IMG/VR virus record: IMGVR_UViG_3300025070_000012
Location: 55,239 to 119,238 of that record
Length of the DNA: 64,000 nucleotides
Reading direction: 5' to 3' (one strand)
DNA from: a virus
Made by a program: the position numbers and the translations under genes. The stretch's first letter is position 1. Each line of letters begins with the position of its first letter. Below the pieces are notes generated by a model. It had not been told where the DNA came from. It saw only the letters and a list, made by a program, of their open reading frames with translations, and made no database searches. Shown one piece after another: positions 28,212 through 37,283 of the stretch.

Positions 28212-30173
28212 ATGGCTTTTTCCGTAAGTCCTTCCGTCATAGTTCGAGAAGTAGATGCGAGCCAAGTCGTCCCAGCCATTGCAACGCCCCCAGCTGCAAT
28301 TGCGGGCGTATTTCGCTGGGGCCCTACTAACGAACCAATTCTTATTACTTCAGAGACTCAACTCGTAGATCGTTTTGGTAAGCCAGGCGATGACAACTAC
28401 GAAACATTCTTTACAGCAGCTGACTATCTTGCATATTCCAACGCATTGTTCGTTGCACGTGCAGAAACCTCTGGCTCCGCTAAGGCAGATGCATACGACT
28501 ATGTATTCTTCCCAGCAAACACAATTATCGCAAACACAGACGTGTCTGGAACTTTAGATACTGCAAACTCAACGTTTGCTGCATTCGAAGCGAAACATAT
28601 CGGTGATTTGGGTAACGCAATTGATGTTGCATACGTAAAGGGCGCAGAGTTTGAAGAATCGGTAATAGATGTAGGCGATATTCCAAATCAACAGATCTTA
28701 TATACAGGAACTGTTGCACAACAGACTATCGGATTTGCTGGAACAACAATGACGTTCCAAGTTGCAAATACCTCACAACTGACATCAATTAATAGCGGTG
28801 ATACAATTGTTATTGGTAACGACTCAGTCGGTTATCAACAGTTGAACATTACTACACTAGTAGAAACAGCGTATGACGCAACATACACACCAACTGCAAA
28901 CTCTGCAGCGATTGCGATATACGAATACGATTTCACATTCGACAGAAAGTATACTCTTGCAGAAACTGCATTGAATAAACTGAAAATCGATAGAGAGTGG
29001 AAATACGCAAACCTATTTGGTAAAGCGGCAGACGCAAACAACTACCACATTGCAGTCATCGACAGAACTGGTGATATCGGTGGAGTAAGAGGTTCAGTAC
29101 TAGAAAAGTTCGAAAACCTTTCAACTACTCCAGGCGCTACAACCTCAGATGGACGCACAAACTACTACAATGATGTGATTACAAATCTCTCAGCGTGGGT
29201 AAATGTGGCAAACAACGCACACTTCGAAGCAGCAACAACTGCATACGAAGTTCTTTCTGGTGGATCTGATGGTACTGCAGAAGGTTCTGCATCATTCGGT
29301 GCAACTGCTCTTGCAATTGATTCATTCCAGAGTGCAAACGAAATCGACATCTCTTTCATCCTACAGGGTAAAGGTGATGACAATGGTCAGATCGCAAACT
29401 ACATCATTTCAAATATCGCAGACACTAGACGTGACTGTGTTGCATTTGTTTCACCTTCGAAAGAAGCAGTGGTAGATACACTGAAAACAAACGCTAAAAT
29501 GACGAAGGTAATTGAATATCGAAATAAACTTACTGCATCATCTTATATGATGATGGATAGTGGGTATAAATATCGGTATGACAAATACAATGATCAATAT
29601 CGTTGGACTCCATTGAACGGTGACATGGCAGGTCTGTGTTCACGAGTTCAAGTCTTTGAATCTCCGGCAGGTTATCGTAAGGGTGTAATCAAGAATGTTA
29701 TCAAACTTGCATTCAACCCGAACAAATCACAAAGAGATCAACTGTACAGTTCAGATGTGAACCCAGTTATTTCACAGGTAGGACAAGGTATTTTGTTGTT
29801 TGGTGACAAGACTGGACAAGGTTTTGCAAGTGCATTTGATAGGATTAACGTACGTAGATTGTTTATCGCAGTCGAAAAATCAATTGCAACTGCAGCGCAA
29901 TCGTTCTTGTTTGAACTTAATGACGAGTTTACGCAAACTCAGTTCCGCAACATTGTAGAACCGTTCTTGCGTGAGATACAAGGTAGACGAGGAATCATCG
30001 ATTTCAGAGTCGTATCAGATGCAACTGTGAACACACCACAGGTCATTGATGCAAACATGTTTAAAGCGAGTATCTTCATTAAACCTGCCCGTTCAATTAA
30101 CGTAATCGAACTTACATTTGTCGCAACAAGATCTGGAGTCGAATTCGACGAGATCGTTGGACAGTTGACTTAA
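28212..30173 (+). CDS. 18: Contractile tail sheath protein gp18-like
   Basis: 653 residues (T4 gp18 is 659). N-terminal SPSVIVREVDASQVVPAIAT and the GVFRWGPTNEP motif are hallmarks of phage sheath proteins. The conserved C-terminal domain has RINVRRLFIAVEKSI, FLFELNDEFTQTQFRN and FVATRSGVEF. Strong ribosome-binding site AAAGGAGAAA. It polymerises around the gp19 tube and contracts on infection. Confidence 0.96.
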   Translation: MAFSVSPSVIVREVDASQVVPAIATPPAAIAGVFRWGPTNEPILITSETQLVDRFGKPGDDNYETFFTAADYLAYSNALFVARAETSGSAKADAYDYVFFPANTIIANTDVSGTLDTANSTFAAFEAKHIGDLGNAIDVAYVKGAEFEESVIDVGDIPNQQILYTGTVAQQTIGFAGTTMTFQVANTSQLTSINSGDTIVIGNDSVGYQQLNITTLVETAYDATYTPTANSAAIAIYEYDFTFDRKYTLAETALNKLKIDREWKYANLFGKAADANNYHIAVIDRTGDIGGVRGSVLEKFENLSTTPGATTSDGRTNYYNDVITNLSAWVNVANNAHFEAATTAYEVLSGGSDGTAEGSASFGATALAIDSFQSANEIDISFILQGKGDDNGQIANYIISNIADTRRDCVAFVSPSKEAVVDTLKTNAKMTKVIEYRNKLTASSYMMMDSGYKYRYDKYNDQYRWTPLNGDMAGLCSRVQVFESPAGYRKGVIKNVIKLAFNPNKSQRDQLYSSDVNPVISQVGQGILLFGDKTGQGFASAFDRINVRRLFIAVEKSIATAAQSFLFELNDEFTQTQFRNIVEPFLREIQGRRGIIDFRVVSDATVNTPQVIDANMFKASIFIKPARSINVIELTFVATRSGVEFDEIVGQLT

Positions 30174-30186
30174 GGAGAGGTAAGAT

Positions 30187-30720
30187 ATGGCTTTTAACAT
30201 AAACGAGTTTAAATCGGAACTGACAGGTGGAGGCGCACGCCCCACCCTGTTCCAATGTCAGATCACAAACCCGATTGTTCCAGCCGCAGACTTTAAATTC
30301 CCTTTCATGGCAAAGGCAGCAGGGATCCCAGAATCAACTCTGGGAACCTACACTGTTCCTTACTTTGGACGAGAAGTTAAATATGCAGGTGACAGAACAT
30401 TCGGTGATTGGACAGTGACGATTATCAACGATGAAGACTTCTTGATTCGTAACGCAATGGAAACATGGTCTAACAGTATCGCAGCACATGATGCGAACAC
30501 TAGAACACTTCCACAAGATTACAAATCAAATGGTTTGATAACACAGTATTCAAAAGATGGATCTCCATTACGTACATACATTTTTGAAGGTATGTTCCCA
30601 TTGTCAATCTCAGAGATTGCGATGGACTGGAGTTCTACAGACCAGATCGAAGAATTTACCGTCACGTTCCAGTACGACTTTTGGCGAGTAGAGGGTGCGA
30701 CTGGTATTTCTACTTCTTAA
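30187..30720 (+). CDS. 19: Tail tube protein gp19-like
   Basis: 177 residues (T4 gp19 is 163). Signature features are GGARPTLFQCQI near the N-terminus, AAGIPESTLGTYTVPYFGRE, and FTVTFQYDFWRV near the end. AAGGAGAGG ribosome-binding site 13 bp after gp18. It stacks in hexameric rings to form the inner tube. Confidence 0.94.
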   Translation: MAFNINEFKSELTGGGARPTLFQCQITNPIVPAADFKFPFMAKAAGIPESTLGTYTVPYFGREVKYAGDRTFGDWTVTIINDEDFLIRNAMETWSNSIAAHDANTRTLPQDYKSNGLITQYSKDGSPLRTYIFEGMFPLSISEIAMDWSSTDQIEEFTVTFQYDFWRVEGATGISTS

Positions 30721-30739
30721 TATTTTATAGGATGATATA

Positions 30740-32263
30740 ATGCGAATTTTTGGTTTTGAAATCAAGAGGCAATTAGACGGAGAGGAACAGGCGCAACCTG
30801 TTTCTTTCGTCGAGCCTCAAAATGATGACGGTGCGATTACAGTCGGTAACGCACTTGGTGGATTTTATGGTACTATGTTGGACATGGAAGGTTCTGCTAA
30901 AACAGAATCTGAACTTGTCACAAAGTATCGACATATGGCAATGCAGCCTGAGATTGCACAGGCGATTGACGAAGTTATCAACGAAGCAATTTCGGTAGAT
31001 AGTTACGATCAAGTTGTCGAAATCATCTTGGATGAAATCGATTTGCCAGACAAAATCAAAGAAGCTGTACAAGAAGAATTTGAAAACGTGTTGAGTCTTA
31101 TGGACTTTACTAATACCGCATATGATTTATTCAGTAGGTTCTACGTAGATGGAAGACTTAATTTTCACATTATCATTGATGAAGAAGATCTTAAAAGAGG
31201 AGTTGTGGAACTCCGATACGTTGACCCAAGAAAAATCAAACTCATTCGTGAGATTGACAAGAAGGCAAGAGATGGCGCCTCAGGCATCCCTACCAAGAAA
31301 GTAAAGAACGAATACTACATTTATTCGGACACAGGTTTTGGAAACAGTTCAACCAATATGGGTGGACGTGATAACACACACAGAATATCAAAAGACTCAG
31401 TAGCTCGTGTGACATCTGGTTTGATGAATGAAAGTAACTCTTTGGTTCTTGGTCAATTACACCCAGCAATCAAACCTCTCAACCAGTTAAGAATGTTGGA
31501 AGACGCAACTGTCATCTATACGTTGACTCGTGCACCAGAGAGACGAATCTTTTATATCGACGTTGGTAACCTTCCAAAGGCGAAGGCAGAACAATACCTA
31601 CGTGATATGATGGTACGTCATAAGAACAAACTGCAGTATAACTCTGCAACTGGTGAAATCACTGATGCCCGTAAGATGATGACAATGACAGAAGACTTCT
31701 GGTTCCCTCGTCGTGGTGGTGAGAGATCTACAGAGGTTGATACTCTTGCAGGCGGTGGTGCACAGGCACTTTCAACTGACGAGAACCTACAGTATTTCCA
31801 ACGTAAATTATACAAATCACTTAAGGTTCCAATTTCGAGACTTGAACCAGAAACTATGGCTACATTTGGTCGTGTATCTGAGATCACTCGTGATGAACTT
31901 AAGTTTGGTAAATTTATTCGTCGTGTTCGTGCTCGTTTCTCTGGAATATTCAATATCATCCTAGAGAAACAATTGATTCTTAAGGGTGTAATGGGCCCAG
32001 AAGAATTTGAAGAAATCAAAAACCAAATTCGTTATGATTTCATAAAGGACAACTACTTCGAAGAACTCAAACAGTCTGAGATTATTCGTGAACGTATGAC
32101 AACTCTAAGAGATGTTGAAGAACATGTTGGTGTTTACTATTCACGTAGTTGGGTAGTCAAGAATATCTTGATGATGTCTGAAGAAGAATTCAAAGACGAA
32201 CGTGAACAGATTGAAACTGAAAAAGAAGAATTCGGTTCAGCCGAAGATGAATTTGACGTTTAA
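30740..32263 (+). CDS. 20: Portal vertex protein gp20-like
   Basis: 507 residues (T4 gp20 is 524). Recognisable segments are KYRHMAMQPEIAQAIDEVIN, LRYVDPRKIKLIREI, VIYTLTRAPERRIFYIDVGN, FWFPRRGGERSTEVDTL and RVRARFSGIFNIILEKQLI. The dodecameric portal nucleates prohead assembly and is the DNA channel and terminase docking site. The C-terminus is acidic (EKEEFGSAEDEFDV). Confidence 0.95.
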   Translation: MRIFGFEIKRQLDGEEQAQPVSFVEPQNDDGAITVGNALGGFYGTMLDMEGSAKTESELVTKYRHMAMQPEIAQAIDEVINEAISVDSYDQVVEIILDEIDLPDKIKEAVQEEFENVLSLMDFTNTAYDLFSRFYVDGRLNFHIIIDEEDLKRGVVELRYVDPRKIKLIREIDKKARDGASGIPTKKVKNEYYIYSDTGFGNSSTNMGGRDNTHRISKDSVARVTSGLMNESNSLVLGQLHPAIKPLNQLRMLEDATVIYTLTRAPERRIFYIDVGNLPKAKAEQYLRDMMVRHKNKLQYNSATGEITDARKMMTMTEDFWFPRRGGERSTEVDTLAGGGAQALSTDENLQYFQRKLYKSLKVPISRLEPETMATFGRVSEITRDELKFGKFIRRVRARFSGIFNIILEKQLILKGVMGPEEFEEIKNQIRYDFIKDNYFEELKQSEIIRERMTTLRDVEEHVGVYYSRSWVVKNILMMSEEEFKDEREQIETEKEEFGSAEDEFDV

Positions 32264-32303
32264 TAAATAAAACTAATAGATTAAGAGATATAGGAACAGA
32301 ACA

Positions 32304-33221
32304 ATGAAATCCTTTAAAGACATATTCACGGTTAAAGAGGTTGCACAACCTAACAACCCAGAGGAACAAAAGTTCAAAGATCAACACAAGATTCAAGTCT
32401 TTGATCATCCTGTGGCCGAACCTAGTCAGTTCACTGGAGAGATTCAGGGCAAAGGTCGTGCATTGAAACGTCTTTCTGATTATGTTGCAGGCGAAGATGA
32501 AAAGGTCTATGACCAAGCATACGAAGAAAGTGCGGATGCAGAAGACGACGATGAGGAGTCTGAGAGTCTACAGGAAAAAGCTGTATCTAAGTCACAACAG
32601 AAGTTGATGGCGATGGCTCTTGCCTTTAAACGTGGTGAGATGGAAGACGACGAAGCATCTGATGAGGTCAAAGAACTTGCGAAGTCTATGTCTGAAAAAG
32701 ACTTAGAGGATTTTGCAAAGACCAAACATAAAGGGATGCCAGATAAAGTCGCAGAGGCAATTGATGCGTTGGTTATGGAAAATCCACAACAGGAAATTCC
32801 AATGATGCGCCAACAGTTGGCATTCATCGTATACGCTGCGAGAGAAATCGATGACTATCTAATGGAAGTATCGGATCCAGAAGAATGGTATCAAAACAAA
32901 CTTGCATATGCTTTTGCACAGATGAAAAGTCTACATGCATATGCAGAAGGTGAAATGTCTATGATGGATCGTCCATCAGACGAAGACCAGTACAATGCAT
33001 CTTATGGTGGTTACTACGAGTCAATCCAAGAAGCATTTAAACAGGGTAAGATGAAACTGAAAGACGGTAAGACTGTTAATCTATCTAAAGACGATGCAGC
33101 TGCATTGGAAAGTATGATGAAATCAGTCGGTGCTAAAAACCGTAAACAGATGGAAGCGGATCTGATGAAGAACGCAAAGACGTTCGCAGAGATGTTGAAG
33201 TTTGCGAAGGAAGCATCCTAA
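32304..33221 (+). CDS. Prohead core-type protein in the gp67/gp68 position, with DUF3008-like motif
   Basis: 305 residues, strongly charged, between portal and prohead protease where T4 has core proteins 67 and 68. The middle contains SKSQQKLMAMALAFKRGEM...KSMSEKDLEDFAKTKHKGMP, which resembles the short DUF3008 family found in marine phages. A region with YAFAQMKSLHAYAEGEMSMM follows, then a basic helical C-terminus. A weak late-promoter-like AATAAATA (32262-32269) precedes it. It is probably an internal core or scaffold protein; the exact equivalence is inferred from synteny. Confidence 0.65.
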   Translation: MKSFKDIFTVKEVAQPNNPEEQKFKDQHKIQVFDHPVAEPSQFTGEIQGKGRALKRLSDYVAGEDEKVYDQAYEESADAEDDDEESESLQEKAVSKSQQKLMAMALAFKRGEMEDDEASDEVKELAKSMSEKDLEDFAKTKHKGMPDKVAEAIDALVMENPQQEIPMMRQQLAFIVYAAREIDDYLMEVSDPEEWYQNKLAYAFAQMKSLHAYAEGEMSMMDRPSDEDQYNASYGGYYESIQEAFKQGKMKLKDGKTVNLSKDDAAALESMMKSVGAKNRKQMEADLMKNAKTFAEMLKFAKEAS

Positions 33222-33455
33222 ATGGCATACGTTGTAGTCCCAGGCAGTAACAATATTTGGGAATACGACAACGCTGCACTTGCGAGTGACAGTGACACAT
33301 ATGACGATATGAACGGAACAGTGTCGGGTGGAGTTAGATCTTTCACCCCACCAAATGGTGGTAATACACAAGAAACCTACATTAGATGTAGGAAGGTGGG
33401 TGAGACAACCGTTCGTGGAGAATTGAATAAGAATTACTACGATGCACGTGTTTAG
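33222..33455 (+). CDS. Small protein between core and protease genes
   Basis: 77 residues, starting immediately after the upstream stop (TAA directly followed by ATG), so probably translationally coupled. Polar with Gly/Asn/Thr and beta-rich; no membrane segment. Small genes of this type occur in this position in marine T4-like phages. No function recognised. Confidence 0.65.
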   Translation: MAYVVVPGSNNIWEYDNAALASDSDTYDDMNGTVSGGVRSFTPPNGGNTQETYIRCRKVGETTVRGELNKNYYDARV

Positions 33456-33476
33456 TGGCATATAAGTCGTAAAATT

Positions 33477-33484
33477 TATAAATA
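33477..33484 (+). promoter_or_regulatory. T4-type late promoter TATAAATA
   Basis: Exact TATAAATA in the 61-bp gap before the prohead protease, about 33 bp from its ATG. Confidence 0.75.
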
Positions 33485-33516
33485 AAAGAAATTAATTCGT
33501 TGAGAGGAATAGAGAC

Positions 33517-34203
33517 ATGAAGCTCATTTCAGAAGTTACAGAGGACATGAATGTTCTCACAGAACTAGATGAAGCGACTAATAAAAAGAACTTCTTTATT
33601 GAGGGTATCTTCATGCAAGGTAACCTCAAGAATCGTAATGGTCGTATCTATCCTAGTGAGGTTCTAGAATCAGAAATGAACCGTTATCAAAAAGACTTCA
33701 TTGACACGAAGCGTGCCCTTGGTGAGTTAGGTCACCCAGACGGCCCTCAAATCAATGGAGATAGAGTTTCTCACCTGATCACACAGATGAATAGGGAAGG
33801 AAATGATTTCTACGGAAAGGCCAAGATTCTTGGTACTCCTATGGGAGAAATCGTAAAGACGTTTATCGACGAAGGTGTTCGTTGTGGAGTATCCACACGT
33901 GGACTAGGATCTGTTAAACAGAAGAATGGCGTAATGGAAGTCCAACCAGACTTTCATCTTGCAACAGTAGATATCGTTACAGACCCATCAGCGCCTAATG
34001 CGTTTGTAAATGGTATTATGGAAAATACAGAATTCTACTATGATGTTGCGTCTAGCAACTGGATTGCAACCCAACCAGTTGAGGAAGTAATTGAAGAAAT
34101 TCAAGAAACTGTTGAAAAGACATACAGGACGGTAACGAAGCGTATCGACGAGTCAACAGCGGCAAGGATGTTTGAAACATTTATTCGTTCGTTAAGAAAC
34201 TGA
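33517..34203 (+). CDS. 21: Prohead core protease gp21-like
   Basis: 228 residues (T4 gp21 is 212). Herpesvirus-assemblin-like serine protease: IFMQGNLKNRNGRIYP, ALGELGHPDGPQING (the His of GHP) and GVRCGVSTRGLGSV (Ser of STRG), the usual catalytic positions. In T4 it degrades the scaffold and trims gp23 at (L/I)-x-E sites. It is followed by gp22 and gp23, each with its own late promoter. Confidence 0.93.
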   Translation: MKLISEVTEDMNVLTELDEATNKKNFFIEGIFMQGNLKNRNGRIYPSEVLESEMNRYQKDFIDTKRALGELGHPDGPQINGDRVSHLITQMNREGNDFYGKAKILGTPMGEIVKTFIDEGVRCGVSTRGLGSVKQKNGVMEVQPDFHLATVDIVTDPSAPNAFVNGIMENTEFYYDVASSNWIATQPVEEVIEEIQETVEKTYRTVTKRIDESTAARMFETFIRSLRN

Positions 34204-34208
34204 ATTTT

Positions 34209-34216
34209 TATAAATA
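34209..34216 (+). promoter_or_regulatory. T4-type late promoter TATAAATA
   Basis: Exact TATAAATA in the gap between protease and scaffold genes, 45 bp before the gp22 start. A second AATAAATA follows at about 34225-34232. Confidence 0.72.
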
Positions 34217-34260
34217 CTTTTTGTAATAAATAAATCAAATCAGATTTAAGGAGAAAAACA

Positions 34261-35235
34261 ATGGCAGATGAAAAGAAAATTGTCTCTGACGATGGTGTTT
34301 CAACAGCTGCAGGCGCAGTTACACCTGAAGGCGGTTCAGACAAAAAAAGAAAAGCTGATTCTGCAAAAGGCGATAAAGCACCTAAAACTTTGAAAGCAGG
34401 ATACAAAGAAGACGCTGATGTATCTGAAAATGAAGAAGTAGTTGCTGAGTCACCAGAGTCAGAAGAAGTAATCGAAGAGATCGTTGTAGAAGAGTCAATT
34501 GCTGACATCTTCGAAGGCATGGATCTCTCAGAAGAATTCAGAAACAAGGTAACAGTTGTTTTTGAGGCTGCAGTTAACGAAAGTGTTTCGCAGAAAGTTC
34601 AGAAGATTGAAGAAGAACTTAACGAGAGACTAGAGTCAGAGTTGGCTGAAGCAGTGGAATCTAAAGTTGGCGACATGGTCGAAAACTTGGATGCATATCT
34701 TGACTATGTGGTTTCAGAATGGATGGAGGAAAATGAAGTTGCTATCGAAGCTGGAATTAAAGTAGAGATGGCAGAGTCTTTGATGGACGGTTTGAAAGAT
34801 TTGTTCTCAGAACACAACATCAAAGTAGACGAAGAAACATATGATATCGTTTCAGAACTCGAAGAAGAAATGAAAGATCTTGAAGAGAAGTCAAACAAAG
34901 TTGTAGACGAAAATATCCGTCTTACAAAAGAAGTTTCTGATCTTCATGCTGGAGTTGTTTTCGAGGAAATGACGAGTGAGCTCAATATGTCTCAGCGTGA
35001 AAGACTGAAAGTTCTTTCTGAGAATTTAGATGCAAGTGATCTAGATGCTTATAAAGAGAATCTTTCTACTATTAAAGAGTCATTCTTCAAGGAAACGAAT
35101 GTTTCTCCGAAAGACGATGTTGTTGACGAAGAAGACGAAGTAATGATTGAAGAGACAGAGATTAAAAAACCAATCTCTGAAGATCGCACAATCAATGCTC
35201 TCGTTGAGGCTCTCAACTCAAGAAAATCTAAATAA
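34261..35235 (+). CDS. 22: Prohead scaffold protein gp22-like
   Basis: 324 residues (T4 gp22 is 269). Very acidic, almost entirely helical and coiled-coil-forming, rich in Glu/Lys/Val (VQKIEEELNERLESELAEAV, VSELEEEMKDLEEKSNKV). The position between gp21 and gp23 and the composition identify the scaffold. The N-terminal ~80 residues are disordered and Ala/Gly/Lys-rich. Expected to be degraded by gp21 during head maturation. Confidence 0.88.
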   Translation: MADEKKIVSDDGVSTAAGAVTPEGGSDKKRKADSAKGDKAPKTLKAGYKEDADVSENEEVVAESPESEEVIEEIVVEESIADIFEGMDLSEEFRNKVTVVFEAAVNESVSQKVQKIEEELNERLESELAEAVESKVGDMVENLDAYLDYVVSEWMEENEVAIEAGIKVEMAESLMDGLKDLFSEHNIKVDEETYDIVSELEEEMKDLEEKSNKVVDENIRLTKEVSDLHAGVVFEEMTSELNMSQRERLKVLSENLDASDLDAYKENLSTIKESFFKETNVSPKDDVVDEEDEVMIEETEIKKPISEDRTINALVEALNSRKSK

Positions 35236-35258
35236 TTTAAAACTGAAAAAATAAATTT

Positions 35259-35266
35259 TATAAATA
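35259..35266 (+). promoter_or_regulatory. T4-type late promoter TATAAATA
   Basis: Exact TATAAATA preceded by a T-run in the 67-bp gap before the major capsid gene, 36 bp from its ATG. Confidence 0.78.
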
Positions 35267-35302
35267 AATTCAGTAAATAATCTACTAAGGAGATAGAAAC
35301 AA

Positions 35303-36631
35303 ATGACACAGTCAAACTATCAAAAACTTGTGGAAAAGTGGGGCCCAATCCTTGAGCACGAATCTTTTTCACCAATTGCAGATCAACACCGTAAAAGTGT
35401 AACTGCAACCATCCTTGAAAACACAGAGTCAGCTCTGCGCCAAGAGGGTGACGCTTCAGCAAACATGACTGCACTTCTTTCAGAAGCGCCTGCAAACGAT
35501 GTAGGTACTGATGGCGGATTTACAGGTGCGGCAACAGACGCAGGGCCAGGAGCAGGTTACGATCCAGTACTTGTATCTTTGATCAGACGTTCTATGCCAA
35601 ACTTGATTGCATATGACATTGCTGGTGTACAGCCAATGACAGGCCCAACTGGTCTGATCTTCGCAATGCGTTCACGTGAGACATCTCAGTCAGGTACTGA
35701 GGTATTCCACGGTGAAGCAGACACTACCTTCGCAGGTGCAGGTGCAGAAGCCGGTTCAACTGGTGGTGCAGTTCCTAACACTTCAATCTTCGACACTGGT
35801 ACTGGTATGACCACTGCCGCTGGTGAAGCATTGGGTGACGGCAACGGAACCAACTTTGCAGAGATGGCGTTCTCAATTGAGAAAGTAACAGTCGCTGCGA
35901 AAACACGTGCGTTGAAAGCGGAATACACCACTGAACTCGCACAGGATCTTAAAGCAGTTCACGGTCTCGACGCAGAGACAGAACTTGCGAACATCTTGCA
36001 GTCAGAAATTCTGACTGAAATCAACCGTGAAGTTGTACGTACAATCTACGGTACTGCTGTTGCAGGTGCTGCGGCAACTGCTGCTGCTGGTATCTTCGAT
36101 CTTGACGTTGACGCAAACGGACGTTGGTCAGTCGAGAAGTTCAAAGGTCTGATGTTCCAAATCGAACAGGAAGCAAACGCAATTGCAACTGCTACACGCA
36201 GAGGTAAAGGTAACATTGTGATCTGTTCTTCAGACGTTGCATCTGCTCTGCAGATGGCAGGTGTACTTGATTACACTCCTGCTCTTAACAGCAACTCACT
36301 GGAAGTTGACACAACTGGTAACACATTCGCTGGTGTTCTTAACGGACGTTACAGAGTGTACATTGATCCATATGCTGGTTCAAACTACATGGTTGTTGGA
36401 TACAAAGGTTCATCTGCATTCGATGCAGGTCTGTTCTACTGCCCATACGTACCACTACAGATGGTTCGTGCCGTGGGTGAGAACTCATTCCAGCCAAAAA
36501 TCGGGTTCAAAACTCGTTACGGTATGGTATCGAACCCATTCGCAGACGGTACTTCTGCTGCAACACAGGGTGCTCTTACACAGAACACCAACCAGTACTA
36601 CAGAAGAGTTCGCATCAGCAACTTGTTCTGA
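35303..36631 (+). CDS. 23: Major capsid protein gp23-like
   Basis: 442 residues (T4 gp23 is 521; marine homologues are shorter). Characteristic segments are VSLIRRSMPNLIAYDIAGVQ, PMTGPTGLIFAMRSRE, AKTRALKAEYTTELAQDLKA and a C-terminal VRISNLF. A likely gp21 cleavage site is LLSE|APAN at E61, matching the L-x-E rule and close to T4 Glu65. Ribosome-binding site AAGGAGA. It is the last gene of the structural run and is followed by a strong terminator. Confidence 0.97.
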   Translation: MTQSNYQKLVEKWGPILEHESFSPIADQHRKSVTATILENTESALRQEGDASANMTALLSEAPANDVGTDGGFTGAATDAGPGAGYDPVLVSLIRRSMPNLIAYDIAGVQPMTGPTGLIFAMRSRETSQSGTEVFHGEADTTFAGAGAEAGSTGGAVPNTSIFDTGTGMTTAAGEALGDGNGTNFAEMAFSIEKVTVAAKTRALKAEYTTELAQDLKAVHGLDAETELANILQSEILTEINREVVRTIYGTAVAGAAATAAAGIFDLDVDANGRWSVEKFKGLMFQIEQEANAIATATRRGKGNIVICSSDVASALQMAGVLDYTPALNSNSLEVDTTGNTFAGVLNGRYRVYIDPYAGSNYMVVGYKGSSAFDAGLFYCPYVPLQMVRAVGENSFQPKIGFKTRYGMVSNPFADGTSAATQGALTQNTNQYYRRVRISNLF

Positions 36632-36646
36632 TCCAAATAAAAAGAA

Positions 36647-36710
36647 GGGCGGATATAACCGCCCCACTTTACTACCAGAATTGGGGAGATCTTCGGATCT
36701 CCCTTTTTTT
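36647..36710 (+). terminator. Double-hairpin Rho-independent terminator after gp23
   Basis: The first hairpin is GGGCGG-ATATAA-CCGCCC (36647-36664). The second is GGGAGATC-TTCG-GATCTCCC (36684-36703), a perfect 8-bp stem with a UUCG tetraloop, followed by seven T (36704-36710). It ends plus-strand late transcription facing the convergent minus-strand block, whose last gene stops at 36709. Confidence 0.93.
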
Positions 36711-36888
36711 ATCGACTAACTAATGGCATGTTGTTTTGACTATCGTGGTAATCACCTGATTCATAATAGTCTCGACACGCAGATTCCTTTACCATCATAC
36801 CGTTCTTCATACGATATGTGACAATCTCTCTACGAACAACACCGTCTGTGTCTGCATCGAATGCGGCTTTAAATGGGCCGTCTGTCAT
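36709..36888 (-). CDS. Small conserved-type phage protein, 59 aa
   Basis: 59 residues starting MTDGPFKAAFDADTDGVVRR and containing MVKESACRDYY. Its ATG overlaps the upstream gene's TGA (ATGA), supporting translation. It is the last gene of the minus operon and ends inside the T-run of the gp23 terminator. Similar short proteins occur in marine T4-like phages. Function unknown. Confidence 0.7.
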   Translation of the reverse strand: MTDGPFKAAFDADTDGVVRREIVTYRMKNGMMVKESACRDYYESGDYHDSQNNMPLVSR

Positions 36889-37121
36889 CTTTCACTTCTC
36901 CTTACTGTAACGAAACTTCCTTCTGGAGAATGAATTGCGTTTATCAACTCTTCCCACATCTGAGGATTGATTTCTAATATATTCGGTATATCACTTTCAT
37001 CATCTTCTTGGCAAATATAGACGAGGTCATCATATGCGAGAATTTTTAAATCACCATGATTACCTGTGTCGTCTAATATTGTAATTGCCACTTCATCCAT
37101 ATCAAACTCGACGGTGTACAT
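36885..37121 (-). CDS. Hypothetical acidic protein
   Basis: 78 residues, acidic (VEFDMDEVAITILDDTG, CQEDDESDIPNILEINPQMW). No membrane segment. Coupled on both sides: its ATG overlaps the previous stop (TAATG) and its TGA overlaps the next ATG. Function unknown. Confidence 0.75.
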   Translation of the reverse strand: MYTVEFDMDEVAITILDDTGNHGDLKILAYDDLVYICQEDDESDIPNILEINPQMWEELINAIHSPEGSFVTVRRSER

Positions 37122-37270
37122 TACATCTTCCTTCTATATTCACAATATCCCTGCACCCATCCCTCATATATTCCATATGCAAGAATAGGGCCGATAAATG
37201 GGACGAAAAAGAAATTCATCATAAACCACGAACAAATTATTGCCGCAACAATGTCATACCATTGTATCAA
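37121..37270 (-). CDS. Small membrane protein with TTG start, 49 aa
   Basis: An open frame of 49 residues between pseudoazurin and the 78-aa gene. No ATG is in frame at the front; TTG at 37268-37270 lies after AAGAGG at a proper distance. The protein is hydrophobic (WYDIVAAIICSWFMMNFFFV, IGPILAYGIYEGW) with a basic end (YRRKM), giving one or two membrane segments. The stop overlaps the next ATG (TAATG). It is probably a small inner-membrane protein; its position beside pseudoazurin and the oxidase-IV-like gene is suggestive. Confidence 0.55.
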   Translation of the reverse strand: MIQWYDIVAAIICSWFMMNFFFVPFIGPILAYGIYEGWVQGYCEYRRKM

Positions 37271-37283
37271 GTTCTATTACCTC

